DNA of 64,000 nt from Macrosoma leucophasiata (Eukaryota > Arthropoda > Insecta > Lepidoptera > Hedylidae). Under the pieces are notes generated by a model. It was not told the DNA's origin. It did no database searches and saw nothing but the letters and a program-made list of their open reading frames with translations. Numbering within the stretch: the stretch's first letter is position 1; the number at the start of each line of letters is the position of its first letter. Location of the stretch: positions 11,632,001 through 11,696,000 of the forward strand of contig JAWQUS010000019.1 in NCBI GenBank assembly GCA_036365455.1, given 5' to 3'. Shown piece after piece: positions 9,863 through 19,770 of this stretch. The position numbers and the translations under genes are program-made.

Positions 9863-9974
9863 AGATACATATATACAGTCCACTTAATTTATCGCCGTTT
9901 CCGCGTAGCTCCACTTAGCAGATTTAAATCGCAGATCTCAAAGAAAATGCGTTACTACTCCAGAAGCTTAAGAT

Positions 9975-10212
9975 TTATGTATGTATGTATGTATCTTCAC
10001 GCCAGGTCCCTAACGGGGTAGGCAGAGAGTGTAGAGCGCCAGACATCCCGGTTCTGACAAAACTCTCGTGCCTCGTCTACCTTCATCATTCTCTTCATAC
10101 ATGCACGCCGATTCCTAAGACTTTTGACCCCACCATCAGACAGAACTCGACCTATTTGGTCATGGTAGGTCAGCCTTGGTCTTCCTGGGCCTCTGCAACC
10201 ATCCACATTCGC
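9975..10212 (-). pseudogene. LINE-D fragment, inverted relative to the previous copy
   Basis: Reverse-strand last 69 codons, ending in a (TACA)n/(GTAT)n tail at 9974-9992. It sits 110 bp from the + copy, tail to tail. Confidence 0.8.
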
Positions 10213-10465
10213 AGATTAAGATTTATGATTTAGTAATAACAGGATCGTATAAAGAAGACAAGCGTTACATGTATGGTAATCTACTATTGCGGCCTGGAGA
10301 CTTAAAAAGAGCTGGTTTTTGTTACAATTGAATTGACACTCCTGACTGGTCCATGAATTTTTACTCTATGTCAGAAAGTACAGAATATTTCTTCACCAAT
10401 AAGCAATCGATGACATTCATTGTCTATGCAGAAATCACAAAACCTTTATGAACCACGTGGCCATA

Positions 10466-10838
10466 ATAATAATATAATGGCAACCCATTATACGTCCCAC
10501 TGCTGGGCACGAGTCTCTCCCCTTTTTGGGGGGAGGCCTGGAGCTTACTCCACCACGCTGCTCCAATGCGGATTGGTGGAGGTGGGTGGGTTAGTGGCCA
10601 ACCCGCTGTCGGATGTTTTCAAACCGCCCATAAAGCCTCCGACAAGGTTTAACGACTGCTATCCATCGATAGCAACCAGGACCGACGGCTTAACGTGCCC
10701 TCCGAAGCACGGAAACGCGCATTTAATTTGCCACTAGCGGTCACCCAACACACTACCCGACCGCGCCCGTAGTGCTTAACCGAGTAGATCGTTTACGATC
10801 TACACCAGCCGCTGGGCCATGCGCGTTTCTATATATAG
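10466..10838 (-). repeat. SINE-C, full length with 9 bp target-site duplication
   Basis: Complete reverse copy, tail (ATAAT)n at left and head at right. Flanked by 'gtggccata' at 10457-10465 and 10839-10847. A 'tctatatatag' extension lies at the 5' end. Confidence 0.9.
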
Positions 10839-10847
10839 GTGGCCATA

Positions 10848-11304
10848 GTAACACTAAATTGCTTAATTAATTGATTATAATTGTGGAGCTAACGCCCTCG
10901 AGCTACCAGAACTCTAATAACATTAAAAATTGAAAAATAAATCGAATACGTAAGCAATATTTTCAGCATAACCCCTCCAATCAGAATAACACTTAGTCCA
11001 GTTTGGGATCAAAACTACTGGTACATCCAGTGACATAACGTTTTTGTTTATCTTGTGCAAAATTCAATTTCCTTTGAGGGGTGTTTTAATTAAGGATCCC
11101 ACCACGCGACGTGGCCACGATTGATGTGAACATATTGAAATAGCTTCCTATATGTTGATCTGACATACATATAGCATGTTGATGTATTGTAAGTCTTTCC
11201 CCACCTACACCCATTGAAATAAAACTATTTCTACGCATTTATGTCGCATATATTAAACTATTATAACTCACCATTAATGTAAACTGTATGCTTGTTTGCC
11301 ATCT
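10848..11304. other. AT-rich spacer with a trace of SINE-A
   Basis: At 11268-11315 'ccattaatgtaaactgtatg' and 'cttgtttgccatctcatgac' look like an old SINE-A 3' end. Otherwise nothing is recognised. Confidence 0.4.
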
Positions 11305-11700
11305 CATGACATATACTCAATACTCAATACTCAATATTTATTGCTTTCATTTGTTACAGTAGGTAATTACAATAATTATAATGGTGGTATATTACATTTT
11401 TGTTAGAATGTCACAAATGAACCCTATTTGGGTATTGCAATCCATTTAATGCAGTGAGAGCAAACCGATTCATTTTTAAGCATTTATATATTTATATTTT
11501 TAGACAGTCATCAGTGTTTTCAAAATATTCTGATAGTTTGTAGAAACATTTTTTAAGGAGATACTCTTTTAATATTTTAATAAAATTTGGGCTATTTTTG
11601 GATTCTCTTATATTTCCTGGTAGTTTATTAAAAATTTTAACATAAAAATACTCAAATAGAGAGGCGGGCGGTGTGGCGTCGATTCTTTTTAAATTAACTT
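11305..11700 (-). pseudogene. CR1/L2-like LINE 3' end with ATACTCA tail
   Basis: On the reverse strand 11492-11659 reads 'LFEYFYVKIFNKLPGNIRES', 'NSPNFIKILKEYLLKKCFY' and 'KLSEYFENTDDCLKI', then a stop. This is the C-terminal 'FNKLP..I' region found in CR1/L2-like non-LTR proteins. The 3' UTR ends in a tandem 'atactcaatactcaat' tail at 11308-11335. The copy is heavily 5'-truncated. Confidence 0.65.
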
Positions 11701-11822
11701 TTTTTGTCGATAATAATAACTAATTGATCGAAACGGAGTCACAAGAAATACGAGTATATACGATTACTCCACATAAACTGGGGCTTTTTCTCAAAAAATT
11801 CCAAGTTATCTTACAAAACATA

Positions 11823-12191
11823 ATACTAATAATGGCAACCCATTATACGCCCCACTGCTGGCCACGAGTCTCTTCTTTTTTGGAGGAGCCCTGGAGCTTT
11901 CCACCACGCTACTCCAATGTGGATTGGTGGAGATACGGGTTAGTGGCCAACCCGGTGTCGGATGTTTTCAAAACGCCCATAAGGCCTCCGACAAGGTTTA
12001 ACGACTGCTATCTATCGATAACAACCGGGACCGCCGGCTCGTGCACTCCGAAGCACATAAACGCGCATTTTAATTTGTCACCAGCGGTCGCCCTACGCAC
12101 ACCCGACCGCGCCCGTTACGCTTAACCCAGTAGATTGCTTATGATCTACACCAGCCGCAGGGCATACGTATGTTTTCCATACATATGCTTC
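11823..12191 (-). repeat. SINE-C, full length with 11 bp target-site duplication
   Basis: Flanked by 'tacaaaacata' (11812-11822 and 12192-12202). The head contains a local palindromic insert ('atatgtatggaaaacatac', reverse strand). Older than the 10466 copy judging by substitutions. Confidence 0.85.
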
Positions 12192-12202
12192 TACAAAACA
12201 TA

Positions 12203-12601
12203 CATAACATCAATACAAAAAAGTTGGCAAAAAATAAAAATTCTAGATGAAAGCTGTCTTCAGATACATCGTACGTTACTCTCACACTTTGAAAGCATAA
12301 AATATGTCTATGCCGACAAAAACTGCCTAATTTTCTTGAATTCGACGCAAGAATATTCTAACGTTTGTGGATCAAGGTATAAACTTGTTCAGATTTAGAA
12401 AAATATAGAAAAAAACGTATGAAGTGCGAGACAACCTCGCGTGCACAGGTTCCACACATTGCAACTTTTACTTAGACCCGAATACTACTTATAATTCGTG
12501 GAAATCTGTGAGGCCTGCGCTATTTTTGTACTTTTATATAGGTCTATGTAGTTTCGGTAGGGAACTATGTAATATATGACTTTGCGGCTATTTTATAAAT
12601 A
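12203..12601. other. AT-rich spacer, nothing recognised
   Basis: No repeat, RNA gene or supported ORF. Confidence 0.4.
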
Positions 12602-12873
12602 TACTAGTGGTAGAGTTCCAGTGACGGAGTTCGCGGGCGTAGGCACCACCGCATTACCTAATTTATCTGCCGCCAAATGGTAGTGTTCAACATTATCGTG
12701 TTCCGGTTAGATGGTAAAGTATGGCCCCGTAATATATATCACAGAGACATAACAACTAAGGTTTCAGGGGTGGCAATGCATTTGACTTCTGGTTTTTGTG
12801 TAGATAGGCAGCAGTCATCACTTAACATACATGTGAACTGCAAGCTTGTTTGCCACCTTTGTTTCATAAAAAA
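12602..12873 (+). repeat. SINE-A, old subfamily, full length
   Basis: Markers 'ctgccgccaaatgg', 'ggttagatggtaaag' and 'tgtgtagataggcagcag' define the older subfamily. A-rich tail. Confidence 0.8.
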
Positions 12874-13103
12874 TATTTGCTTCATGGTATAATCGAAGGT
12901 TAGGTAGGTACGCTTATTTAATACATAAAAAAATAAATATTTATCGCTAAATTCCATCGATTGCAGCACATCCCTAAACAAACGAGCGCACCGTAAATTA
13001 AAGAATGAAATACGAGTCGTTGTTGTAGATGCCCGTCGAAATATTTGCGCTGCAAAAGTTTAGATATGCGCTGCTATCTGTAGCTTGTGCCGTGGCCGGA
13101 GAC

Positions 13104-13930
13104 TAGTGATGCACATTCAAGGTCATTGCTTTATCGATATATTTGTAATATATTTTAGTGGCGAGAAAGTTGTAGAGAATATTGGAACTCGAGGGCTTAG
13201 TGCACTGCATTACGTTTTTTTTATGTAATGAAAGTGGCCAAGCATGCAGTTCACATTGATGTTAAGTGATCACTGCAGCCTATAGACACCCACATAAAGA
13301 CCAGAGGTCAAAATGCAGATGAGTTACCACTTCTGAGGCCTAAGGTGTTATGTCTCTGTGCCAGAAATTACAGGGTCGTACATTACCACCTGAACGGAAC
13401 ACGATAGTGCTGAACACTACCATTTAGCGGCGAGTATATTAGGTAATGCGGTGGTGCCTACGCCCGCGAGGTCCGTCACTGGAGCTCTACCACCAGTGAA
13501 AACGTAATTGGCTTTGATAGTTTGATAGACCGATACGCAAGTTATCCTATAAGGATTTCGTCTTTTCTTTTGAGATAATTCAAAAGCTTTTGGATTTTAG
13601 AAATTCATTATGAGATTTATTTTGTAGTAGATTATATACAGCCTTAATTGAAATTAGCGCATCACCTTTTGCATGCAGCCTTTCTATGTCAATCCCAGCA
13701 ATTGTTCCGTCCCAATAACACTGTAGAACAATAATTTTATTTTTTTCGTAATAACACATGCGAGTGCATTCAGAAATTAAAGAAAGGAAAAGTGAAAGGA
13801 AATAATTTAATCCTGCGACCCCTGCCCGAGTGCTGCGATATGTTTATGTAATTACTCATAATATTTGTGGATGAATTCGATATAAAATATAAAATAGATA
13901 TAAAATATATCGATAAAATGCACATCACTA
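13104..13930. mobile_element. Element O: possible TIR element interrupted by a SINE
   Basis: The ends are inverted and alike: 'tagtgatgcacat' at 13104 and, read from the other strand, 'tagtgatgtgcattttatcg' at 13930. Both are followed inward by 'ttatcgatatat'. A young SINE-A (13215-13496) lies inside. No flanking duplication was found, so this could also be two separate fragments. Confidence 0.35.
13215..13496 (-). repeat. SINE-A, full-length
   Basis: Complete reverse copy with an oligo(T) start. Confidence 0.85.
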
Positions 13931-14937
13931 TATTCAATTTGATCACATCGCACGCTCGCGAAGAAGGCATTTCTTACTTTAAATGCTTACTTGAGCAAGA
14001 TTTTTGTGCAAAAAAAAATACGTTAAGACTCGGTTCTGCGACTTAAGAATTGAGTTTACAAGAAAAACCTAACTTGAATTAAATATTGAAAGACTAGAAA
14101 GTTCTTACATCTTTAGGATTTAGAATAAATATTTGACTTACGTGTAATTTAACGTTCGATTATTCAAGTATTTATAGGATGAGTAAAATTTCATCAACGA
14201 ACATAATTATTTATACTAATACCTACTCGAGTTCTACCGATCGATTTAAACGTTGGAAAATATGTATTTAATTTTGTAACTTTATTTTCACCAAAACTGT
14301 TTTTGAAAAACAAATCGGAACGAATTAATCCAAATTTTTTAACTAGTGCGTTATAAAATTTTTAATTTTTATACGTATGCCGGCCACATACGTTATGTTT
14401 ACTATGATCTTCTTGGCGTGCGTGGTTAAACACATTTACTTATATACAAAAAACATATATATATTTTTTTTATATATGTTGTTGTACTTTATATATACTA
14501 CTAATGGGCCTTTGTATTACTGAGAGTCAATCGAAACCTCATGAAGCGGTAGTAAAAGCAAATACACAAAATAGGCAACAGCGTGCTGCTATAAAATTAC
14601 CACCACTGCAATCGCCAATCCTCATGCCACGCGTGGCGATTATATGTAAGACTTTCTTAAACTATTTGATCACCTAACCAACCATTTACTATTTCAAATT
14701 GGAACCTGAATTCAAGAGTTTTCTGAAACAAAATAAAAGAGAGTTTCGCTGAAAAATATAAAAATTCTGCAAACCTGTGACGTTTCATTTGCGGACGTTA
14801 TTGAATTTGACTTATTGGAGAAGTCCGGTGCCCTCTGTGGGTAACTGCACACAGAGATCTATGGAGTCGCTATATAAACAAAATTTTAAAAAGTGTTTAA
14901 TAGTAGGAAATTGACAGTTCTAATCGCGAACTTATAA
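13931..14937. other. AT-rich spacer with a family N trace
   Basis: At 14575-14645 'taccaccactgcaatcgcca' and 'tcctcatgccacgcgtggcg' match part of family N. The rest shows no gene or known repeat. Confidence 0.4.
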
Positions 14938-15125
14938 CATAACTTCACGCCTGTATTCCTCGAAGGGCCGAGGTAAATGTCTGGAAATACCCACAATTTG
15001 TTGGATACGTTTGTGGCCTGAGGTTTCGGGTTTGATTCTCAGGTAGGGAAAAGCCGTTACTGCAGTTTTTCCGTAAGGAAATTCTAAGTAGAACCCCGGT
15101 TTGGTACAAGTGCCTCATGAGTTGG
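14938..15125 (-). repeat. SINE-like repeat sharing the SINE-B tail
   Basis: The reverse strand ends in 'gaatacaggcgtgaagttat', the SINE-B/LINE-D tail. The upstream part has a B-box-like 'gagaatcaaacccgaaac', but the body differs from SINE-B. Either a very old SINE-B or a sister family. Confidence 0.5.
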
Positions 15126-15666
15126 AGCACCTAAAGTCGAAACTGAGTCCGATCTATCAGCGGAGATAGCCTGTCACGCCGAGAATAAAAAAATTGTGTA
15201 CTTGCATCCTACAGCCGGCGGTCGTCTGCCGCTTGACTACGTGGATATCAAGTATATTCTGTGTTTTTTTCTTAAACTTAGTAGTCAATGGCACTGTCTG
15301 CATTTAGAAATGTATGCACGATAAATGCCGATAAGCTTGCATTAATAAAGCTATTTTTATACCCTGAAAAGTAAGTAAATTAAAAAAATATTCGTTCATT
15401 AACAATTGTAAATTTATTTTTGGCTATCTCTCGCGATGTATGCATGATGTTGTGTTATTATGTGATCTTTTAACAGAAATAAAAATTAAAACAATTGGAG
15501 ACTTTACGCATTTCTTGCGCTGCACAAGGTGCTAGCAGGTGGACGCTTGGACCGCGTAAATTTTACTGAGGCCATAACAAATTACTGCCCTCGTAATGTA
15601 AAGCTTTGGTTTTAGAATATTGTTGTATTTTTTAAATTGTATGTTATTTTGAAATACCTACTAGCA
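15126..15666. other. Spacer, nothing recognised
   Basis: AT-rich, no supported gene or repeat. Confidence 0.4.
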
Positions 15667-15720
15667 AAGAAAAATGGAAAGAAAAATTTGACTTCAGGCG
15701 GGAGTTTAACCCGCGACCGC
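15667..15720 (-). repeat. Repeat F fragment
   Basis: 'aatggaaagaaaaatttgac' and 'ttcaggcgggagtttaaccc' match the tRNA-like 3' half and flank of repeat F (see 27209). Confidence 0.6.
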
Positions 15721-15755
15721 GACGTATATAAATTGTTGGCTTATTATAAATTGTT

Positions 15756-15842
15756 AAATTTATTACTTCACTATTTTATAAAAATAGTGAAGTAATAAAT
15801 AAAACTAGAGTAAACTAGTTTTATTTATTACTTCACTATTTT
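15756..15842. repeat. Three-arm palindrome, 28 bp perfect stem
   Basis: 15781-15808 and 15815-15842 are perfect 28 bp inverted arms around the loop 'agtaaa'. A third arm at 15756-15777 is another copy of the right arm and also pairs with the middle one ('ttattacttcactatttt'). Confidence 0.9.
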
Positions 15843-16059
15843 TATCGTAAAATGAGTAGGAACGGAGTTATTCTCAAAAAACTGTTTGCAATTCTTCTAA
15901 TATGGCGCGAGCGGCAAAAATATGAGGCGGCAAATTTAAAATTCTAAAAGAGCACGTCGAAATCTAATAAAACCACCAATTTTCAAACTTCCGGAAATCT
16001 TTTTACGAAAAACTACCCGGATACTGAAACTACTGGACTGTATTCATGTGTTAATCGCC

Positions 16060-16262
16060 ACGTTTAGCAAGCGGATTGGTGATCGTGTGCTTATTCGCGG
16101 GACGCTGCTGCTCATCCCACGTTATTATATTTACTATTGCCCTAATTGGAATAGTTTGACCGCCATTATTCGGTTAACTGACTGCACTAGCGGAAGAATT
16201 GTCCTTCACTAGAGGGTGATGGGTCGTCACGACCCGATGCCATTTGTCTACGGAACGTGAAA
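16060..16262 (+). repeat. Family N repeat (family description here)
   Basis: Family N is a short repeat recognised by 'cgccacgtttagcaagcgga', 'tttgaccgccattattcgg' and 'actgcactagcggaagaatt'. Relatives lie at 36655-36893 and 41488-41580, with a possible trace at 48075-48150. The reverse-strand end at 36655 carries 'ccagcagtggacattttt', an RTE-like tail, so it may be a SINE. Confidence 0.5.
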
Positions 16263-16267
16263 GAACG

Positions 16268-17255
16268 GAACTGCGGGTCGGGCCACGCACAGTGTAGGGT
16301 TCTGTAGTTTTTAGGTTTGTTTAATGTAATGAAAAAAATTCTATGGAGTTCTTCAAAAATTTCGAGTAAAATACATTTGGCGGGCTAATAATCGCAAACT
16401 TGTAAAGCCAACATATGTGTGATAGTTTTCTTTTAATTTCGTTACATGTAGCTACTATTGCCGTAACGTTTGAATTTCTAACAACAACCGTTTTTGGTAG
16501 AGAGGGGGATGCGGGGGGGGGGGCGCATTGACTCTAACGAAAATTGGGACTTTAAAGCTTAATAAGTCACGAACAGTTAACTAAATCGAAAAATGATTTT
16601 AGCACACCCCTAATATTTTTGAAAGACCTGTCCAATAATATCCCACACTTTATTTAAACGAAATAGTAAAAAAAATATCGGCGCGTTAAATGTAGGGGAG
16701 GTATCCTAAATGTTTGTTCTATTTTTTATTCTACCACTTTGTTGGCGTAATTAAGTTGTTTACGTAACTTCACGCCTGTAATCCCCGAAGGGGTAGGTAG
16801 AGGTAAATGCATGCATTGAAGCATACATGCAAACACCCACGATTCGCCGGTTACGTTTTGACCCATGTAACAGGTGGCGAGCCTGTTGCCATCCCCGGGC
16901 ACATTACCAAACTCCGAGGTACTGGGAAACTTCCAGTAAATGGAAAAATCCCAATAAAACCAGAGATAAAGGATTTTAAACCGTTATTTCTGATAGTCCC
17001 CGACCCGGGAATCGAACCCAGGACCTCCAGCGTAGTAGTAGTGGCCTGCTACCACTAGGCTACTGGGGCAGTTAAGTTTAGTTAAGTTAAGTTGTTTACT
17101 TGAGCCAAATTTAAAGTCTCTAGTACCAATAGTTTTGGCGCTAAACCGCGAATAGTTTTGGCGCTAAACCGCGGACGGACAAAAAGAGAGACAGAAGGAC
17201 ATGGCGAAACAATAAGTATTCCTTGTTTACTACGGAACTCTAAAAAGGGAGTTAC
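16268..17255 (-). repeat. Repeat J, interrupted by a SINE-B (family description here)
   Basis: J is about 650 bp without the insertion. Landmarks read on this strand order: 'gggtcgggccacgcacagtg', 'ttaatttcgttacatgtagc', 'gacctgtccaataatatccc', 'ctctagtaccaatagttttg', 'cgctaaaccgcggacggac', a short GACA/GTCT microsatellite, and 'ccttgtttactacggaac'. Other copies: 38338, 53957 and 56376. It is one of the common 'gtcaagtgcgagtcgg ... ggttccgta' insect repeats. No coding capacity; class not known to me. Confidence 0.75.
16763..17086 (-). repeat. SINE-B inside repeat J, 12 bp target-site duplication
   Basis: Reverse copy with all parts, flanked by 'ttaagttgttta' at 16751-16762 and 17087-17098. 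The duplication matches the uninterrupted J sequence ('ggcgtaattaag...'), so the insertion is younger than J. A short 'gttaagtt' repetition lies at its 5' end. Confidence 0.9.
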
Positions 17256-17859
17256 ACCACTTTATCATAAAGAGCAATCCTCGTTTGAACCAGAAACATT
17301 TGCAAGCGTTCACAAAAAGGTATAACGGTAAAATTTAATAAAACGCACTCAACTTTGACCATCCTTCATTTAAATTTCAAATGTTTACGCCATTCCGATT
17401 CAAAACAACAATTACGAAGTTAAATACATCGTTAATTATTAAAGTGTTCCTTAAAAGCTTTAAGAACAGTATAACAAACTTTTAAGCTATTGCATAGCTT
17501 CTATCGCGGGCCTTGAACGTGGAGACCGAATCCAGAAATTCCGTAACGAAAATAACCTAACACCTCCCAACCATCACCCACTCCGACCGGCAGAGCGGTG
17601 ATACTTTTTAGTTTTGCCATCTATCGATGAATAGCAGAACTTTTAATATATTTTTTTAATATCACGCTTGTCTCTTTAATTCAGCAACTCGTCTCTAGGT
17701 GGCATTGGTTGTATCGACTCAAAAAGTTGAATTATTATCAAAGAAAAACAAAGGAAAAAAATACTGCATGAATAAAATAAATAAATAATTATAATTGCAT
17801 GTTGATAAAAAATGTTATGCAATAGCTTTACCGCGGCAGCCTCCGAGTGTCACGTGTCT
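17256..17859. other. AT-rich spacer, nothing recognised
   Basis: No supported gene or repeat. Confidence 0.4.
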
Positions 17860-18480
17860 TTTTTTTAATATAATGGCATCGCTGTTACGCGTACTGCCTG
17901 TGTCAGGTAAAATTATATTTAGTATTCGTAATAAAACGTAACTTCACGCCTGTAATCCCCGAAGGGGTAGGCAGAGGTAAATGGATGCATTTAAGCATAC
18001 ATGCAAACACCCACGATTCGCCGGTTACGTTTTTGGCCCAAGAGGTGGCGAGCCTGTTGACATCTCTGGGCACATTACCAAACTTTGAGGTACTGGGAAA
18101 TTTCCAGAAAATGGAAAAATCCCAATAGAACCAGAGATAAAGGCTTTTTCACCATTATCTCTGATAACCCCCTACCCGGGAATCGAACCCAGGACCTCAC
18201 CGTAGTAGTAGTGGCCTGCTACCACTAGGCTACCGAGGCAGTTTCTGACTTTTACGCTGCTTATTCGTAATAAGCAGCGTAAAAGTCAGAATCAGTTAGT
18301 CAATTATCAGTGAAAGTCAGTCAGAGTCAGTCAGTAATTCGAGTAAAGCGATGGCTACTTTACCAGAACATTTATAATGAAGTTTTGGAGGCAACCTGAA
18401 GGCTGTGTTCTCGGATTGTTATTCTATTTTCACTATACACGGTCTGGCATCGGGACTTGACGAACCCACCGCTATCTAGC
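17860..18480 (+). repeat. Repeat G copy, interrupted by a SINE-B
   Basis: Matches half of the foldback element at 28440-29190: 'taatggcatcgctgtta', 'aagcagcgtaaaagtcag', 'gtaaagcgatggctacttta' and 'tgaagttttggaggcaacct'. The SINE-B insertion splits it at 17935-18261. Confidence 0.7.
17935..18261 (-). repeat. SINE-B insertion with 12 bp duplication and inverted flank copy
   Basis: Flanked by 'tattcgtaataa' (17923-17934 and 18262-18273). Between the SINE 5' end (about 18241) and the right duplication lie 20 bases that are an inverted copy of the DNA just beyond it. The two form perfect 23 bp arms at 18243-18265 and 18269-18291 with a 3-base loop. The other G copy at 28.8 kb has this sequence once, so the extra arm was made at insertion. 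Confidence 0.85.
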
Positions 18481-18512
18481 GGTGGCTGGTGATCATGGCA
18501 TCCCACAGGTAC

Positions 18513-18805
18513 CACAGAGCAACACAGGAGGGGAGTAGCCATATGCAGGCTTTCCCCTCTGTCAAAGTACTAGACCAAATGATCTTACGCCTGTCGCCTA
18601 GATGTTTAAATGTGTGCGTGAAATTGTGTCAGTGTTTTGTTAAAGTCAAGGTGTGAGTTTCGTAGTAATAGGCGATTTTTGTAGTGTGCGTGTGTGTCGC
18701 ACCCATTTCCCCCCGCAAAAAATGACAGACTATTTTGCATCGGTAATACACGTTATGGCTTCTCCTCTCCAGTCCGTCGCGACCGGTGGACCGCGTTGCT
18801 CTATG
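18513..18805 (+). mobile_element. Element K, copy 1 (TIR MITE, hAT-like)
   Basis: K is about 300 bp and bounded by terminal inverted repeats of about 55 bp, reading inward 'catagagc.acacg.gccac', 'cgg', then 'accggaggggagtagccata'. This copy lost part of the left repeat. Flanks 'cacaggta' and 'cacaggga' suggest an 8 bp duplication with one mismatch. The interior reads 'cgcctagatgtttaaatgtg' and 'gttaaagtcaaggtgtgag'. No transposase frame. Confidence 0.7.
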
Positions 18806-19129
18806 CACAGGGATAGTTTTTCGGGACAAAAAGTATATAATCTAAGTCAGCTACTATCCTATCTGTATAACAAACTTCATCAAAATCCGTTCTGTAGTTT
18901 CGGCGTGATTGACGGACAAACATCCAAACACAATATTAGTGTGATAACTCAAAAATGCTCCGAGAAAATGAAATGAACAAAGAGCCACGCGCTTCTTTCA
19001 TGGTTCCCTCCAAAATATTAACAAAGTTAGAAAAGACGTACGCAATCAATTAGGGTTCCGTGTAAATATTTAAAATGACCACAAAACCGTGAAATTAAAT
19101 TTTAATTAATTACGAATGTTTCCTTGGGT
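18806..19129. other. Spacer between the two K copies
   Basis: AT-rich; nothing recognised. Contains 'tccgttctgtagtttcggcg', which resembles the ends of common insect repeats. Confidence 0.35.
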
Positions 19130-19427
19130 CATAGAGCAACACGGGCCACCGGCCGCAGCGGCGGACCGGAGGGGAGTAGCCATAGCGTCTATTACCGAAA
19201 CAAAACAGTAAAGTCATTTTTTGCAGGGGCACACACACACACTACAAAAATCGTCTTTTACTCCGAAACTCACACCTTGACTTTAACAAAATACATAAAC
19301 AATTTCACGCACACATTTAAACATCTAGGCGACACGCATAGGCCCACTTGGGCTTGTAAGAGGGGAAAGCCTGCATATGGCTACTCCCCTCCGGTCCGCC
19401 GCGGCCGGTGGCTCGTGTGGCTCTATG
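19130..19427 (-). mobile_element. Element K, copy 2, inverted, complete TIRs
   Basis: 298 bp, starting 'catagagcaacacgggccac' and ending 'gctctatg', with both 55 bp terminal repeats complete. Flanks 'ccttgggt' (19122-19129) and 'ctttgggt' (19428-19435) match at 7 of 8 positions, fitting a hAT-type 8 bp duplication. It lies 325 bp from copy 1 in the opposite direction, so the pair can fold back. Confidence 0.75.
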
Positions 19428-19629
19428 CTTTGGGTATCCAATTGAGATTTAAATTGGTTTTTGAGTGGATTCAATTAATATTTTGATGGTTATTACAGAT
19501 TCGTGGTTTTGATTTCATTATTGAAAATGAAAATTAAATAGGTCAAGATGTTTGTAAGACAGCATGAAAACTTTATTTATGCTGCAAATTAAAAATATTT
19601 TTTTTTATTTGTGAAAGAGTTCTAAGTGT

Positions 19630-19770
19630 AGGAGCTCGAGGGCGTAGATACCACCGCATTACCAAATTTATTTGCCACCAAAATATGGTAGTTTTGAGCT
19701 ATTGTGTTCCGGTTAAATGTATGAACCCGTAATAATTATCACAAAGTCATGACACCTAAGGTCTCAGGAG
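19630..19770 (+). repeat. SINE-A, old subfamily, 5' part (host of the Jockey insertion)
   Basis: Head ('gagctcgagggcgtagatac') through 'cctaaggtctcaggag', then an abrupt switch to GC-rich Jockey sequence. The SINE resumes at about 24855 with 'gcaacgcatctgcat', so the retrotransposon sits between its halves. Two bases of the expected target ('tg') are missing. Confidence 0.8.

Noticed and set aside
11823..12202. A third snap-back junction at this SINE-C
   Set aside because: The extra palindromic bases lie inside the SINE head, after its own first bases 'gaagc', not between the head and the duplication.
14461..14495. Dense TATA-like AT runs as promoters
   Set aside because: AT-rich background gives many such matches; no gene start follows.
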